Assembly: GCA_001683735.1 (NCBI GenBank)
Contig: LUGG01000010.1
Location: 310,001 to 374,000, forward strand
From: Grifola frondosa
Taxonomy: Eukaryota; Basidiomycota; Agaricomycetes; Polyporales; Grifolaceae
DNA: 64,000 nt
Direction: 5' to 3'
Part shown: in pieces, positions 43,715-55,945 of the stretch
Numbering within the stretch: the stretch's first letter is position 1
Layout of the letters: each line of letters opens with the position of its first letter
Program-made: the position numbers and the translations under genes
Notes under the pieces: model-generated
Databases searched by the model: none
Told to the model about the DNA's origin: nothing
Seen by the model: only the letters and a program-made list of their open reading frames with translations

Positions 43715-44640
43715 TCATCTTCGCCCTCGATCGCTCGTCTCATACCATTTCTTCGTCCTCCTCGCACTCTCCTGCGCCAGCGCGAACACTATTTCGAGCC
43801 ACATCAATCTCAGCGTATCCGGAGAAGAGAGACCCAAGCACCCACACTCGCGCTCTGTTCCGTCGAGTCCCTCACGGAATGCCATAGCTGCTGTGTCCCC
43901 ACCACCGTGTGCGCCGGATCCGGAAGCGGCTGCTGACGCATGTATAGACGCGAAGTGCTGTGCCTGGTCGATCACTTCCGGAAGCCTCGCGCGGAATGTC
44001 TACAGGGAGAGGTTGGGCCCCCGAAGGCATATAGGGAAGGGCAGAGCGTACCTTGGCCAAAACGTTGGACATCTCTTCCGCGGGCGCGTCATTCAGCCTG
44101 TGGCTTCAGATCGGCATGTATTCATCCTCGAAGGGGAGGGGAGGACTCACAGCCGCATGATCATGCGCCCAAAGCCATACCACAGGCCACCTTGCCCGAC
44201 GAGCGCGGAGAGACGTACACTACGGGCCTCGGCGTTAAGTGCATTGCGGACGCGTGCGGAGAAAGGCGGGGGGATTGTGAAGTCTGCATAGTCACTGGCG
44301 GATTCGAAGAATTCGAAGACGAGTGGATTCAGCAGGAGAACAGTGTGCACCAGACTCGAGATGAACTGACGAGTAGATGAGAATATATGCCATCCATAGC
44401 GGAACTTGCACCTTGCTCATCGCCTTGATCTATAAGCCGTATTTGTAAGTGTTCTGTGACAAACATTACCCTCGCAAGAAGATATCACATTGGCATAGAG
44501 CAGAGATAAGAGTGAGGATTTACATCGCGTTCTTTGCCCCCGTCAAGATGGCCCATGTCGGGGATATCTACTTTGAAAGTACATTGGATTTTCTGATTTT
44601 CAGAAAGAATAGATTCGATTGAGTAGTAGTCATCCTCCAT
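43715..44640 (-). CDS. PSF3: Psf3, GINS complex subunit
   Basis: GINS joins Cdc45 and Mcm2-7 to form the replicative helicase. ATG 44640 gives MEDDYYSIESILSENQKIQC and TFKVDIPDMGHLDGG, the Psf3 start. Later exons give KVQVPLWMAYILIYS, then DYADFTIPPPFSARVRNALN, AEARSVRLSALVGQGGLWYG, EEMSNVLAK, TFRARLPEVIDQAQHF and a C-terminal helix ending at 43715. About five introns; choosing donor GTCAGTTC and acceptor CGCCAG after LIYS keeps the frame. The gene is intact. An Ala/Gly-rich insert (SAAASGSGAHGGGD) is a local peculiarity. Two MCB boxes lie 65-90 bp upstream. It is divergent from the gene at 44816. Confidence 0.9.
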
Positions 44641-44706
44641 GTTGACGGAGTCGCGGGAGTAGGAAGAGATCAGGAGCCGCTGAGGAGCGCGTCCCGTGCC
44701 GACGCG

Positions 44707-44726
44707 ACGCGTTCTCATAAACGCGT
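44707..44726. promoter_or_regulatory. Two MCB (ACGCGT) boxes in the PSF3 promoter
   Basis: ACGCGT at 44707-44712 and again at 44721-44726, with further CGCG-rich sequence around them, 65-90 bp upstream of the PSF3 start. MCB boxes are bound by MBF in fungi and drive G1/S transcription of replication genes, which fits PSF3. The site is shared with the divergent gene at 44816. Confidence 0.6.
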
Positions 44727-44815
44727 CCACGCGCTTCTTTCTCACGCCTCCCTTCCGCCTCCCCTCTGCACTGCACATCCCCTCTATACCTCACTGGACA
44801 AACTAGCTCGCTACG

Positions 44816-45433
44816 ATGCTGTCAACATTAATTGCGCATGTACCACTAAAACGCCTAGTCACTACGCATGCTCTTCGCCTCGCCCACTCCTCGTCGACGC
44901 TACGGCTAAGCCTTAGCCTGAGCGTGTCCTCGCACTCGCATGCGAACGCCCGCATCACTCGCGACTTTTCGACGACACCACAGCGGCATGCTAGCGAGGA
45001 CCCAAATATAAACATGCAGGCAATGATTGCGCAACAGCAGAAGATAACCAGGGTTTTCCAGGAGAAGCCGGAGCTTTTGCAGCATGTAAAGGACTTTGCG
45101 AAGATTCTCCAGGAAGAAGGTGAGAGCTCGTTGCGTATCTAATTTATTCGTGCGCATTAGTAATGATACATGTAATCCTTAGGCATAGATTTACAGACTG
45201 GGGGCATGCCAACGAAGATGCAAATGATTCGGCTGTTCATGAAGGCGGACGTGCGGGATAGGACGATGCGGATGATGAGCGCGTTCCAGGAGGCGGGGAT
45301 CGATCTGCAGTCAAAAGTGTGTGCCCTTCTGTTCTCTATATGCGCGATACTCAAACAGGGTCGGTCTTTGCAGGAGATGCTAGAGACTTTCATGGCGATG
45401 AAGAAGACTTTGGGTGATGGGAAGCCAGAGTAA
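44816..45433 (+). CDS. Small hypothetical protein, probably mitochondrial
   Basis: Three exons: 44816 to about 45120, 45184-45318 and 45376-45433. The N-terminus (MLSTLIAHVPLKRLVTTHAL, then more Arg/Ser/His and no acidic residue for about 60 positions) looks like a mitochondrial presequence, with RDFSTTPQRH as a plausible cleavage region. The mature part is helical: QAMIAQQQKITRVFQEKPEL, MPTKMQMIRLFMKADVRDRT and a Lys-rich end GDGKPE. Repeated GIDLQT/GIDLQS phrases are seen. I do not recognise a named family. The promoter is shared with PSF3. Confidence 0.7.
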
Positions 45434-45674
45434 TGTTCGGATGTTGTATCCATAATCTGTAAACTATTTCATCTCTTATTTACGCGTCGATCCTGGGCCA
45501 CCCTCTCATGCTGGCCGTCTTTTCGTTGAGCTATTAACAGCACTAGTATGTTGGTTGTTGATGAATCAATTTCTCTATGCTCTGCCAACGTCATAGTATG
45601 CGGGCTGCACGTGATGAGGCAGATCGCGCGCGTCGCGAATTTCGCGACCTACTTGTATCCTCTCACCTTGCAAT

Positions 45675-47850
45675 ATGGACCTATCTCTCCCCGGTCCTTC
45701 GTCTCTTCCAGACACCACAACTGCCTCTCATGCTCCCGAGCGCCCACTTCCCTCCACCCACTTCTACTCAGTCGAATACCCGGGCTACGTCCAGTCCTCC
45801 TCCGTGCCCCTCGCCGTCGAGCGGCTCGGCGGCCAACACAGTATCGACAATGCGTTCAAGCGACCCATTGCAAAGGTGGAGTCGCTCCTCGAGCTCCATA
45901 TGAGACCGGGCAACCCCTTTGCCCACCCCATCCCCGGCGACGTCTTGTCTACCAATAACATCTTGCTGAAGGTGGTGAAGCGCAGGCGGAAGAGGAGTGA
46001 GGGCGAGACGGGGGATGGATCTGTGGGGCAGTATACAGTGGAAGCCGTCGGGGTCATTCCGAAGACTGCACGGTTTAGGAGTGGGTTATGGATCCTGTTC
46101 GGCTTTCCCGTTCGCGTTCCTGACAACGCTCCTTGATAGGTATGGTGGACTACCAGTTCCAGCCAGATATAGACGACCCCGTGGCGAAGTTACGTCTCGC
46201 CATGGAGAGTATGGACGGTGGGTCTCACCAATTTTTGCGCGACCGTGCACTGATCGTCTAGCGCTTTCTTCAGTGGAAGGCATTCTCAAATACACCATTC
46301 CTCCAGAGAAGGAGGATTATACTGTCCCGGAAGACCCACAATCCATGGATATTGACCCCCAACTACAGAATCAAGATGGATCTCCAGGCCCTAAGATGAA
46401 GAGCAATCTGAGGCTGTTTCCTCCCCCACTTTTCAGCCGGCAAGGCATTCCGCAAAATTACAGGTTGCGTGATCATCGCCTATTTACCCACATCGCCACT
46501 CATTGGGTCTTTCATAGTTATAAGGCGAATACAGCTTCCGTCGTCACCACGATAGTGGATGAAGAGACCGGCGTGGAGAAGAGACGCTTGATCAACCGTA
46601 TGCGCTGGAAAGGCTTTGGTCCTATCGCAATATCCTTTGGAGACAAGGGTGTATGTTCTTCATTTCGTATACTGAAATGCCTCGGCGAGATTTTCATGCT
46701 CTCGATAGGTACCTGACAAACCGTCACCGACAGTCGAGGAGCAGCGAGCCCAGGCCGACCAAAAGCTGCTCAAGAGACTGCAAGAAGTGCGCCTTCATCC
46801 ACCTTGGCTTTTTTCGCCACCCTTGACGCTCTGACTGTATAGCTATTCGAACAACGGCCAATATGGACGCGCGCCGCCATCTTTGCGCAATTCGCGCAGT
46901 TCGAGGTGCGCGAAATCATCAAGTAAGTGCAGTCCAAGCATTTCGCATTTTCTCTTCTGATCTGCGTTCTAGCTCCAAGTTCCTTCTACCCCTGGTATCA
47001 TACGTCTTTGAAGACGGCCCCTGGCGCGACACGCAAGTGCGTCTTGGATACGACCCGCGTGAACATCCAGAAGCACGCATGTAAGTCATTTCATCTCATT
47101 CTAATGTTACAAGAGCCTCATTAAAGTGTTGCAGCTACCAGCGACTATACTTCAGGAATGTCAATCATCCGATTGTGCGTCCGTCTGTGGTGACAAGGCG
47201 GCAAGAGGGCCGGAATGAGACGGCACAGAACCGAATTCAGATACACAAGCCCGCGAAGACGACAAAAGGTAGGTTATCAGTTGCACTAGTGCATTGGTGG
47301 AGGAGCCTCAAAATTTGTTATCACCAGGTCGTACATTTTCCGACGGGGTAACAGTCACGAAGGACACCGCCGCCTTCCAGCTATGCGATATCACAGACCC
47401 AATGTTGAAAGAGATGATCGAAGACGAAGAGGACCTTCGGGAGACTTGCAATGTACGTGCTTGCTCCCGCGTTTCCTCTATTCTTTTGAATTGAAATCCG
47501 GTTGACGCAGGAACGCGACGGCTGGTACTCCACGCACGCCTTTGAGTGCATCAAGACCGTGCTGCGGCACAAGTTCTTCTCGCTGCTCAGCGGGCACATC
47601 CCGTCACGGGAGGAATGCGAAGCTCTGCTGGTACCACAGGAGGGCTCGAACAAGCTGCCGCAGCGCCACCGACATAAACTGAGATACGGAAGACATAATA
47701 TGGCGAAGGGCGCACTGCCTCCAGAGGACGCTGCGGTGCGTTGTATTGCGCGATACGCTGGACCAGATCTAATCGCATTCTTGTATGCAGGCCGCACGGT
47801 TGATGGCGACGATCGAGCAGAAGGCGAAGAATCTACAGCAGCAGCGATAG
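45675..47850 (+). CDS. TFIIIC subunit (Tfc1/Sfc1, tau95-like)
   Basis: TFIIIC tau95 binds the A-box of tRNA genes and recruits TFIIIB for RNA polymerase III. ATG 45675 gives MDLSLPGPSSLPDTTTASHA. Family blocks follow: FYSVEYPGYVQSSSVPLAVE, LELHMRPGNPFAHPIPGDVL and LLKVVKRRRKR (N-terminal Tfc1 domain), MVDYQFQPD, then LRLFPPPLFSRQGIPQNYR, INRMRWKGFGPIAISFGD, LFEQRPIWTRAAIFAQ, VSYVFEDGPWRDTQVRLGYD and PREHPEARMYQRLYFRN. An acidic segment (MLKEMIEDEEDLRE) precedes the C-terminus ending at 47850. About ten short GT-AG introns and an intact frame. Confidence 0.88.
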
Positions 47851-49097
47851 CACCATGTCGAAACTCACCGTCTCATTGCATCTTGTATTATCTGTACTAG
47901 TCTTGCCAGTCGTACGCGCGGTGTGGTGTTTTTGGGTTTTCATTAACACCTGGCGGGTCCTAAACATAGCAGGAGTGCATACGCATGATGGGGTAATGGT
48001 TTACATCTCGACGAAACCGCCCGCGCGCAAACATGGATTGGCCAGCCATACACATCCCGGACTCTCCGACAGAACAACTCTCGGCGGGGAATGACCTCTC
48101 AAGCTCCTCTCTTCGATGGGGGATGGGAAGATCATGAGTCTGCTCTCGCCTCCAGGCGGGCTTTTCTCTGTGATTTATTGGGATTAGTGGCAGAACGGAG
48201 CAAGTGTATATACGAGGGCAACGCACGGAACCAACGAGCGCGTACTTGGCGTTGCGGCGGAACTGGAGCGAAGGCATCTATCTGAGAGACATGTCCTAGA
48301 CTGAGTAATCAAACCATTAGCGTACCTTAGGGTCAACCTGCAGCAGCAATGGCCAATCAGCATCCCAAATCGCAACGACATAGTACTAGGGACGTACACC
48401 CTTCATCGAGCGTGTCCGGTGGCTCTGGGGGGTCTTGATACCATTACGGTGAGCCTTCTTGTTCTGGTTGTGGTTGGTATGGCTGGGAAACCGCGCATTT
48501 CGCAGAGTCAGCACCAAGGGTAGCCAGGACAGCAAGGAGGGGAAGCGCACTTCTTGGATTTGGCCATGGCGACGTCGTCTGGGGTCTTGAGGATAGGTTG
48601 CTCGTGCTCACTTGCCGCTGCCGCCCGTATGCTTACCGTGGGAAGGTTTGAGTACGGTGGCTGAGAAACTGTGCAGTTGCATGATCAGTTGCTTATTGCA
48701 GGTTCATTACGTAATTGAAGCAGCAACCCTCTGGCATTTCAACTTCGATGTTCGGTATTTTAGCAGCACTAGTGAGTTCCTGAGATTTGGACAGTAAGTA
48801 CTCTTGCTCTACGCATTTACTTCGGAAAAGCACAACCATTGGACTGAGCCGCCGAGCTATGGGGCTAACGAACCTGGAGACCTGCCAAAACAGGACAGAT
48901 CAGTCGGAGATCGAAAAGAGGAGATGACGTAGTTGGACGGTCGGTTACCCGAAACGACCGTCCGCTGTGTTCGAGTCTTCCGCCGCAACATACGGAAATA
49001 TTGCAGCCGCTGGCTCATCCGAGCCGATTCTATGCGCGCATGCGGAATCCTATATAATGTTTCCCTCCTCCCTAGTAATCTTTGATCTCCCTCCATC
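47851..49097. other. Intergenic region
   Basis: About 1.25 kb between TFC1 and the SDR pseudogene. A small frame at 47855 with a signal-like start is judged 3' UTR. A TATA-like CCTATATAATG lies near 49050, just upstream of the SDR copy. Nothing else supported. Confidence 0.45.
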
Positions 49098-50245
49098 ATG
49101 GCCTTCCACCGTCACTTCAAGCAGGAAAACATCCCTGACCTCAACGGCCGTGTCGCAATCGTCACAGGCGGTTCAGATGGCGTCGGTTACTACGATGCGC
49201 TTGGTCTTGCCCGCCCGGTGCGAAGGTCATCTTGTCTCACCACCCATTCCTGGCACGGCAAGCAGGCAGAGGCCGATATTAACAAGGTTCTCGTCGAGGA
49301 TCACTCCACTGGCTCCGTCATATGGCATGGCATAGATATGAGCAACCTTAAGTCGTCGATGACCTCGCCAGACGATCCTCAAAGAGGAGCACCGCCTCGA
49401 TCTCCTAATATGCAACGCCGGGATCGGTCAGGTTCCGTACGGCATTTCCATTGATGGCGTGGAACGGCACTTCGAGGTCAGTTGCCAGTAGGATCTCTAT
49501 TTTTCAGTTTTTCAGCGATGCACAGGTGAACGATCTTGCGCACTTTTTGGTGCTACGCCTGCTGCCGCTCATGCAGAAGACGACTGCTATGGCCCCGCTC
49601 TTCAGCGTTCGCATCATAATGCAGAGTTCTGAGTCCCATGTATGGCCCCTGCCTCCACCAAGTTCATCTCGAAGGAGGAGATTAATGAAAATTTGGAGCG
49701 TCGCAAATGCAAGTCACATATTACCGTCTTTGCTACCGTTGTCTTACGTATCTCCTTAGTGACGGGCGCACCAAGCTCGGCCTCATTTGCTTCGCGCGAC
49801 AACTCGTGAAGCGGAAGTTATCCTTCGACTCAGGCAGCAGGGGCTTTGTGCTGACTATGTCCGTTCACCCGGGGTCGGTCGAGACCGAGGTGGTGAAACC
49901 CCGTCCCGCTCCCGTTCACGGGCTTGGTCCGAGAGCAATCCGCCATGGGGAAAGTTCTCAAGCTCTTCGCTCCGCGCAATATGACGCTGGCTGAGGGCGC
50001 AGAGGCAAGTTTGTGGGCGGCGACGTGTCCCGACATTAACGTCAGCAACTGGCACGAATATCAAGTGAGTGTGTCATTGATGTTGAGTATTCTTGTGCTG
50101 ACGCTTCGTAGGGCAATTATTATGCTCACGCATATGGCAAGTCTGGTTCGGAAAGCGAACTCGCAAAGGATATCGAAGTAGCGCGGAACTATTGGAACTT
50201 ATGCTCGACTCTCAGAAGGAAGCTCTTGGCCAGGAGTTGTCTTGA
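49098..50245 (+). pseudogene. Short-chain dehydrogenase (SDR), decayed copy 1
   Basis: ATG 49098 gives MAFHRHFKQENIPDLNGRVA, then IVTGGSDGVG (NAD(P)-binding TGxxxGxG), and later NAGIG-like sequence shifted out of frame. VNDLAHFLVLRLLPLMQKT, a DGRTKLGLICFARQLVKRK block (a Y-x-x-x-K equivalent region, without an obvious catalytic Tyr), SVHPGSVETEV and a GNYYAHAYGK-type end follow. The frame changes at least at about 49215/49240, 49360, 49930 and 50205. It resembles the retinol dehydrogenase/WWOX-like SDRs common in Agaricomycetes. It shares exon order with the second copy at 52278. Confidence 0.65.
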
Positions 50246-50902
50246 GCGCCGATTTTCATCAAACCTTCCGCATCGTGATTTATAACACATAATTGCGAGT
50301 TCGGCATATAATTCGCAATTCTACTCGTTGTTTCCCACGCTTCTGCTTTGGCAAGCGAGAAATTGCACAAAAGTTTGGGGAGTATGTTAACGTAGGCTGC
50401 GTCGCCCCAGAATTCCTTACTCGTGCCTCGACCTCAGTGGGTAGACTTATCGAAGCAACATGAGTACGCTATCGCAGCGAACGAAGTGCTGTTTAGCATT
50501 CACCAAAGTATTTAGGTCAGTTTGTCAGTCTGGCTCCGACCAGAGTCGGGGCGCGGAGATCACTCGCGTCAGGGCGAGCGTGTCGATCAGGGTGGTATTT
50601 GGCAATGTTGATCATTGTGGGTCCATCATGTCTAGTGTTATTGTTCTCCATGTTTGAATTCCACACTCTTGCCCGAAATATCACTGCTTAGTTGAGTAGG
50701 AGTTGTTTCTACGAGTTTAGACTTCAGCGACACAATTTCAGATTCACGGGCTTCAGATAATTGCAGCGTTGCGCGTTGCCGCTCTTTACAAATGTAAGTC
50801 GTTGTCAATAAACTTAGACCCCGCAAGTTGAATTAACCACGCTTCGAACCACCTTCACAATCCAAGCCGGCTCAGTCAGACCTTCTCATTCATCCTGTCC
50901 AT
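50246..50902. other. Intergenic region
   Basis: About 660 bp with no supported feature. Confidence 0.45.
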
Positions 50903-51680
50903 ATGGCTACGTTCCCCTTCTTCCATCCGCATGCTAGCCTACAAGTGTCTGCTATGGTGGGGCCGCAAGCGCTTCGTCGCAGACTCAGCATTCACCCAAC
51001 GCCTCCCATTCAATCTATTTGCGAAATATGGTTACAACGTTCGGTTGGCCGAGGCCGCAGCGACGAAGTACGTGGAAGAGAATACTTCGATCCCGGTCTC
51101 CTCGTGGATGTCTTGCAAGACAGTGGCGGCGATTCTGATAACCCGGCTTCCCGGTGCTCCATTTGGAGAGAACTACCTTCTGGGGGAGCTATTCCTGAGG
51201 AGTTATCTTCTTTTGAAGAGACTCTGAGAGATTGGTTCTCACAGCTTCGTTCATTACCTGCCCCTCTGGTACCATTGCCTCTATCGATGGTTCACCATGC
51301 CGCTCCTATCGAGTTAACCACCAAAAGATTCGGTCCATTCCTATTGGAGAGTGCTTTCACGACTTATTTGTTTGAAACAGTACCAGCGCGGTATCACGAC
51401 GAAATCCGCGACAAGATCGAGAGGTTGTCTCCCGGCCCGCACCGCATTTGCTTCTCCCACGGCGATATCCATCCAATAACTTCCTCTTCCACAACGGACA
51501 TCTGTCGGGATGGTCGACTGGGAATTGCTGGTGGTATCCGGAGTATTGGGATTATACCTATGCGATGTATAATCGCGCGTGTACAAGGAGTGGTGCGAGA
51601 TGTTTAGCCGCATATTTCCGCAGTACGACAAGGAGCTGGAGATTGAGAAGGCGTTTTGGGCGGTCCATAATCCTTGGTGA
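50903..51680 (+). pseudogene. Aminoglycoside phosphotransferase (APH)-type protein, decayed
   Basis: Fragments in alternating frames recover an APH/choline-kinase-like fold: LPFNLFAKYGYNVRLAEAAA, TKYVEENTSIPV, DVLQDSGGDS, ILITRLPGAPFGEN, LRDWFSQLRSLPAP, then ICFSHGDIHP (Brenner motif HGD) and a C-terminal IFPQYDKELEIEKAFWAVHN ending at 51680. At least three frame changes (about 51100, 51200 and 51475) make it non-functional as given. It lies between the two SDR copies. Such kinase-like proteins are abundant in Agaricomycetes and their substrates are unknown. Confidence 0.6.
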
Positions 51681-52277
51681 TTATGGTCGGGTACTCGTGA
51701 GTGACACTGAGTTTCCTTCTTGAATGATGCTGAGCCGTGATCACTGATGCTAGCTTCGCGGGCATATCTGACACGAAGGAATTCTAACGTGGCTTGACAT
51801 TACTTATTCCAGTAGCTCTTCTTGGAGCTGGTATCAGTTTCAGGCAGCATTGTGTTGTCGGTATTGCGTCACGGAAGCTGTATAAGCGATATGGGATGTA
51901 GGAATTTCGCAGAAGTCTTTGGGCATTCATATACTTTTGCTCTCATTTGATAGAAGAAAATACATATCAAATGCTCTTTGCGGTGAAGGCACGTAAAGCT
52001 TGACATACAGTTAACCGAAACCGTATGTTTATTATCTGTTCATTGATGAGAGGGAGCAGACCATATTCAACATCTGCCAAATCAGGACGAGGTAAGCCGA
52101 ACCGTCGAGAAGGAGACGGTGCGTCATAAGGTGCCAAGTACGTCTTAGAGTCGATCCTTTCACCTACCACGACACACGCATATAAAAGCCTTGGGGTTGT
52201 TGGAGCAGCTCAGCCTTCACCCGCTTTCCGCTTACTCTCCTAGACATTTTACTCCACGGATCATACACACGACCACG
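51681..52277. other. Intergenic region with SDR promoter
   Basis: About 600 bp. A TATA-like GCATATAAAAG near 52179 lies about 100 bp upstream of the second SDR copy. No other feature. Confidence 0.45.
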
Positions 52278-53493
52278 ATGTCCTCCATTCTCCAGACACG
52301 ACAAACCCCGCGACGCTTATGAGCCGCCGCTTCAGACCCAGGACATCCCCGACCTCTCTGGCGCGTCGCGCTCGCGGCTTCGGGAATTGGGCACGACGCG
52401 CTTGCGCTCGCGCGTGCGAATGCACGGGTCCTCATCGTATCCGCAAACGAAGAGCACGGAAGAAGGCCGAGGCGGATATCAACAAGACACTGAAGGAGTG
52501 TGGATCCAAGGGCTCGGTGACCTGGCACGTCCTCGAAATGGGCAGCCTGAAGGATGTCGACACGCTGGCGAAGAAGTTCGCGCAGGAGGAGCGCATGGAC
52601 ATGGTCATATGCAACGCGGGCATCGGACAGGCACGTTCGGCATGACGGACGACGGGCTGGAGAGACACTTCGAGGTAGGGCGCATATATGCATTTTTTGT
52701 CGTCGGAAATGAGCTAAGAGCAGGTGCATATCGCATACAGGTCAACAACCTCGCGCACTACGTGTTGGTGCTACGGCTTCTCCCGCTCTTGCAGAAGACC
52801 GCCACGACTGCGCCGCCGACGAGCGTGCGCATCGTCATGCAGAGTCCGAGATGCACCGCCTCGCCCCGAGTATAACCAAGTTCCTGTCCAAAGAGGAAAT
52901 CAACAAGGACGGAGACGGCTCACAACTGTGAGTTGCTTCAGCCGTCCAGATCACGCAGCCACAGCTGACCTGCGGCAGGTATGGCCGCACCAAGCTCGGT
53001 CTGATCTACTTCGCGCGTGAGCTCGTGAAGCGCAAGCTGTCCAATCTGCCATCGGGTGTCGGACCTATCCTGGCTATTTCAGTCCACCCTGGAACTGTTG
53101 ATACGGACATGCAGAAGGCGTGGTCGAGAGTTATGGTATATTTGGCAAGGCGATGGACTTCTTGGCCCGCACTGTAGGAAGAGTGCACCAGAGGGCGCGG
53201 AGGCGAGCTTGTGGGCAGCAACCAGTACAGATATCAACGAGCATAATTGCAGGAGTTCCAGGTGAGATTTGTGGCACTGAGAGATTTGATGACTATGATG
53301 AATTGACTTGTTGTGGCAGGGAAATTACTACACAGAGGCACATGGCAAACCCAAACAGGAGAGCAAGCTCGCGAAGGACGACAACATCGCAACTAATTTC
53401 TGGGAGCTGTGCGCAAAGCTGTCGAAGGAGATTCTTGGGAAGACTTGTATTGAATGCCGCGTGAGACCGAGCGAAGTTAGAGTGATTGTATGA
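52278..53493 (+). pseudogene. Short-chain dehydrogenase (SDR), decayed copy 2
   Basis: ATG 52278 (MSSILQTRQ...) leads to AYEPPLQTQDIPDLSG, but the following glycine-rich NAD(P) loop is largely deleted near 52360-52385. The later blocks are well preserved: KKAEADINKTLKECGSKGSV, TWHVLEMGSLKDVDTLAKKF, MDMVICNAGIG, VNNLAHYVLVLRLLPLLQKT, YGRTKLGLIYFARELVKRKL (a Y-x-x-x-K type region), SVHPGTVDTDMQKAW and FWELCAKLSKEILGK. Frame shifts are seen at about 52455 and 52630. Loss of the cofactor loop argues for a real pseudogene rather than a sequencing slip. Confidence 0.7.
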
Positions 53494-53931
53494 TAGATTC
53501 GATATTCGTATCGAATATGTTGCAGGAAAAGGAAGCGAAGATAGTGACTCTTCGTGCATTCTTGAACTACAACAATAAATCAGAACAAGTTACCATAACA
53601 AAAGATATCACCCGCTCAGAATCATCGGCTCTATTGATACTCGCAAGACACATGGCGGTTTCAATTATATCTACGGTATAAGAGGCGGTGTGATTGATCT
53701 CTATTGATATCTGCGACACATGGGAGTTGTGAGTTGGCACGTAATAGAAGATTGAACGAACACATACCGACTTAATTATAACACAATATTGGCACCTGTC
53801 TCTCTCCAAGGTTATACGATAAGCTTAATCCGGCCACGTTCTTGTATAGGTATTCCGGCTAGGTGACGCGCCGCAACCGCATTCTATATCTATGATTATC
53901 GCAACAAGAACACGTCCCTGTCATATCACTA
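53494..53931. other. Intergenic region
   Basis: About 440 AT-rich bases; no feature recognised. Confidence 0.45.
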
Positions 53932-55471
53932 TCAATGAATGAAACAGAATTCAAAACACAACCAACATACGACAATAGTCATCCGAATCACGCATGACCA
54001 CCGACACACCGTCATATGCGCCAAGTCTAGCACGTCTTGCTCCCGGACGAAACAACAATTGATGACCCGATCTCGACGATAGGGTCTGCTACACTCCTGG
54101 GCAGGCCGCCCTCCCATGTGCGTCACGCGGTTGCGGCTGCGCACGAGCTCGACGAGCGCGGTGCCGCTGAGGTGGCCGCACCAACGGAGATCGAGGCGGG
54201 AGAGGCGCGGGCAGAGGCCGCCGGCCGTGCAAGAGGCGCACCGTCGCATCGGAGATAGACGACTCGTGCAGGCGGAGCTCGCGCAGCCCCGGGAGGTCCG
54301 CGAAGAGCGCGGCGAACGTCTCCGGGGAGATCGATATCGTGCACTCGAACAGCTCGGGGGCGGGGCGGAGTCCTGCACGAAGCGAGGAGGCTGGCCGATG
54401 GGGCGCTGGCGTAGCGAGGTCCTCGAGCGAGCGGAGTGCAGGCGGCGCAAGGCAGGTGTGTGCAGGTGCGGCGAGGAGCTCGTTCAGGTCTGTCGGGCGT
54501 ACGTGTCAGGAGTCGAGGTGCGCGAGGGTGACGGTTCGTGTGGGGTCGGGTTCTGGCACGAATTCATGCTCGTAGTTGAGCGGCATGGACATGGTGAGAG
54601 ATCGGAGCTCGGGGAGGCTTTCCAGTAAGTTGATGATGTTCGTCGCGGAGAGCGGGCGCTGGGCGGGGCTGTCGGTGGATGTCAGAGAGAGCTCGCGGAT
54701 GTGTGGTGGGAATATAGGCTGGGCTGGAAAGACGTTGCAGATGTACTGAATTGAAACTAGCCTTCGGGCCCGGTCGGGGCTGAATACCGTTGCGAATTTG
54801 ACAGCGTCGCTCTCATGCCCGTCTTCACTTTCGTCGAACGATATTTGCGTAGATAGGCGTATTTCGCGTGCTTCTATGGGATTCTGCTTCAAGTTACAGC
54901 ACAAGGACAGGAGGTTGGCTTGCCATAGGTAATGGGTATCAATGGAGAGGGTCCTCCATTCGGATGCATGATCCAAGAGTAGTTCCATGGCATCGCATAT
55001 CGCCGGCATTGCCGTCCTCCAGGATGCAAACACGGAGATAGTCAGGGGTGCCTTTCGAGCCATGGAAAGCCAGAACCGCGTCCTGTCGAGCATGTTCGCG
55101 TCGTCGCAGTTCACGTAGACGTGGGACCAGACTCTCGGGGCGCGGGCTGCCCTCCTCCACACAGAGCACACGCGTGACACATCGAGAGGCGCGCGGGTCC
55201 AGCCGCCCTCTACACACAGTTCGAAGATGTCGCTGAGCAGCTCATCGGGGATGCGCCGCGCGAGGGTGATGACACCCTTGCAGTAATTGATGCCTGCATG
55301 ATGCTCGTTCTGTTCCCTGCGGAGCTGCTGTATCTGTTTGAGGAGCAACTGAATACGCTCTTCCAATACGTCGATGGCATTCTCGTGCTTGTGGATCTCG
55401 CTGCGGGCCGCGGTGATCTCGTCTGCGGTTGGTTCTCGACGAAATAAGGACTTGTCGAACACAATTGACAT
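53932..55471 (-). CDS. F-box protein with leucine-rich region
   Basis: ATG 55471 gives MSIVFDKSLFRREPTADEIT, a coiled coil (IHKHENAIDVLEERIQLLLK), then the F-box core ARRIPDELLSDIFELCVEGG and VCSVWRRAARAPRVWSHVYV. This layout is typical of the large F-box families of Agaricomycetes, which act as substrate adaptors in SCF ubiquitin ligases. Leu-rich segments follow (LLESLPELRSLTMSMPLN). After an intron near 54474-54510 the second exon has LFADLPGLRELRLHESSISD and LCPRLSRLDLRWCGHLSGTA. A 1-nt shift near 54215-54240 separates the last two LRR blocks, so the true end is uncertain (in one frame, 53932). Confidence 0.75.
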
Positions 55472-55945
55472 GTGTTACCTAGATTCTGTACATATAATTT
55501 GGTGAGATGCTATCTAAAATGGTGAGAGCCTTACGCACAGAATAAAGTGAGTGTCTGAATGCCAAACAAATATCAGAAACGAAGTCGTAGGAGCTTGCAA
55601 CAAGTTATCACTGATCGGTGTAAGCATCCGGAGTTTGCCGGACTTGGCTTACGACACGAATTAGTGCAGTTCGGGCGGTTCCACTCAAACAACATCTCGC
55701 GAAAGGTGATTTGTTTTTTCCATTCTTCGTAGGCCAGTGATGATTCAGAGTGGAAGCTTCATCGACCTGCGTGAAATCCAACCGCTGGGTCGAAATGGAG
55801 ACTCGCTATGTTCTAGATACTGCTGAGGCCTGTTATCAATTTGATCGTCTTGATTCCGGAATCCCACCAACTCGTCGTGCAAGCTGACGCGTTCTGTATG
55901 TTTTCCTTTGGTAGGTAGACAACAACAACGTGGTAGAACACCATA
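55472..55945. other. Divergent promoter region, F-box gene and SSU72
   Basis: About 470 bp between two divergent starts; no further feature recognised. Confidence 0.45.

Noticed and set aside
47855..48094. 79-codon frame starting with a signal-peptide-like sequence just after the TFC1 stop
   Set aside because: It begins 5 bp after the TFC1 stop with no separate promoter, resembles nothing and has no continuation; most likely 3' UTR.
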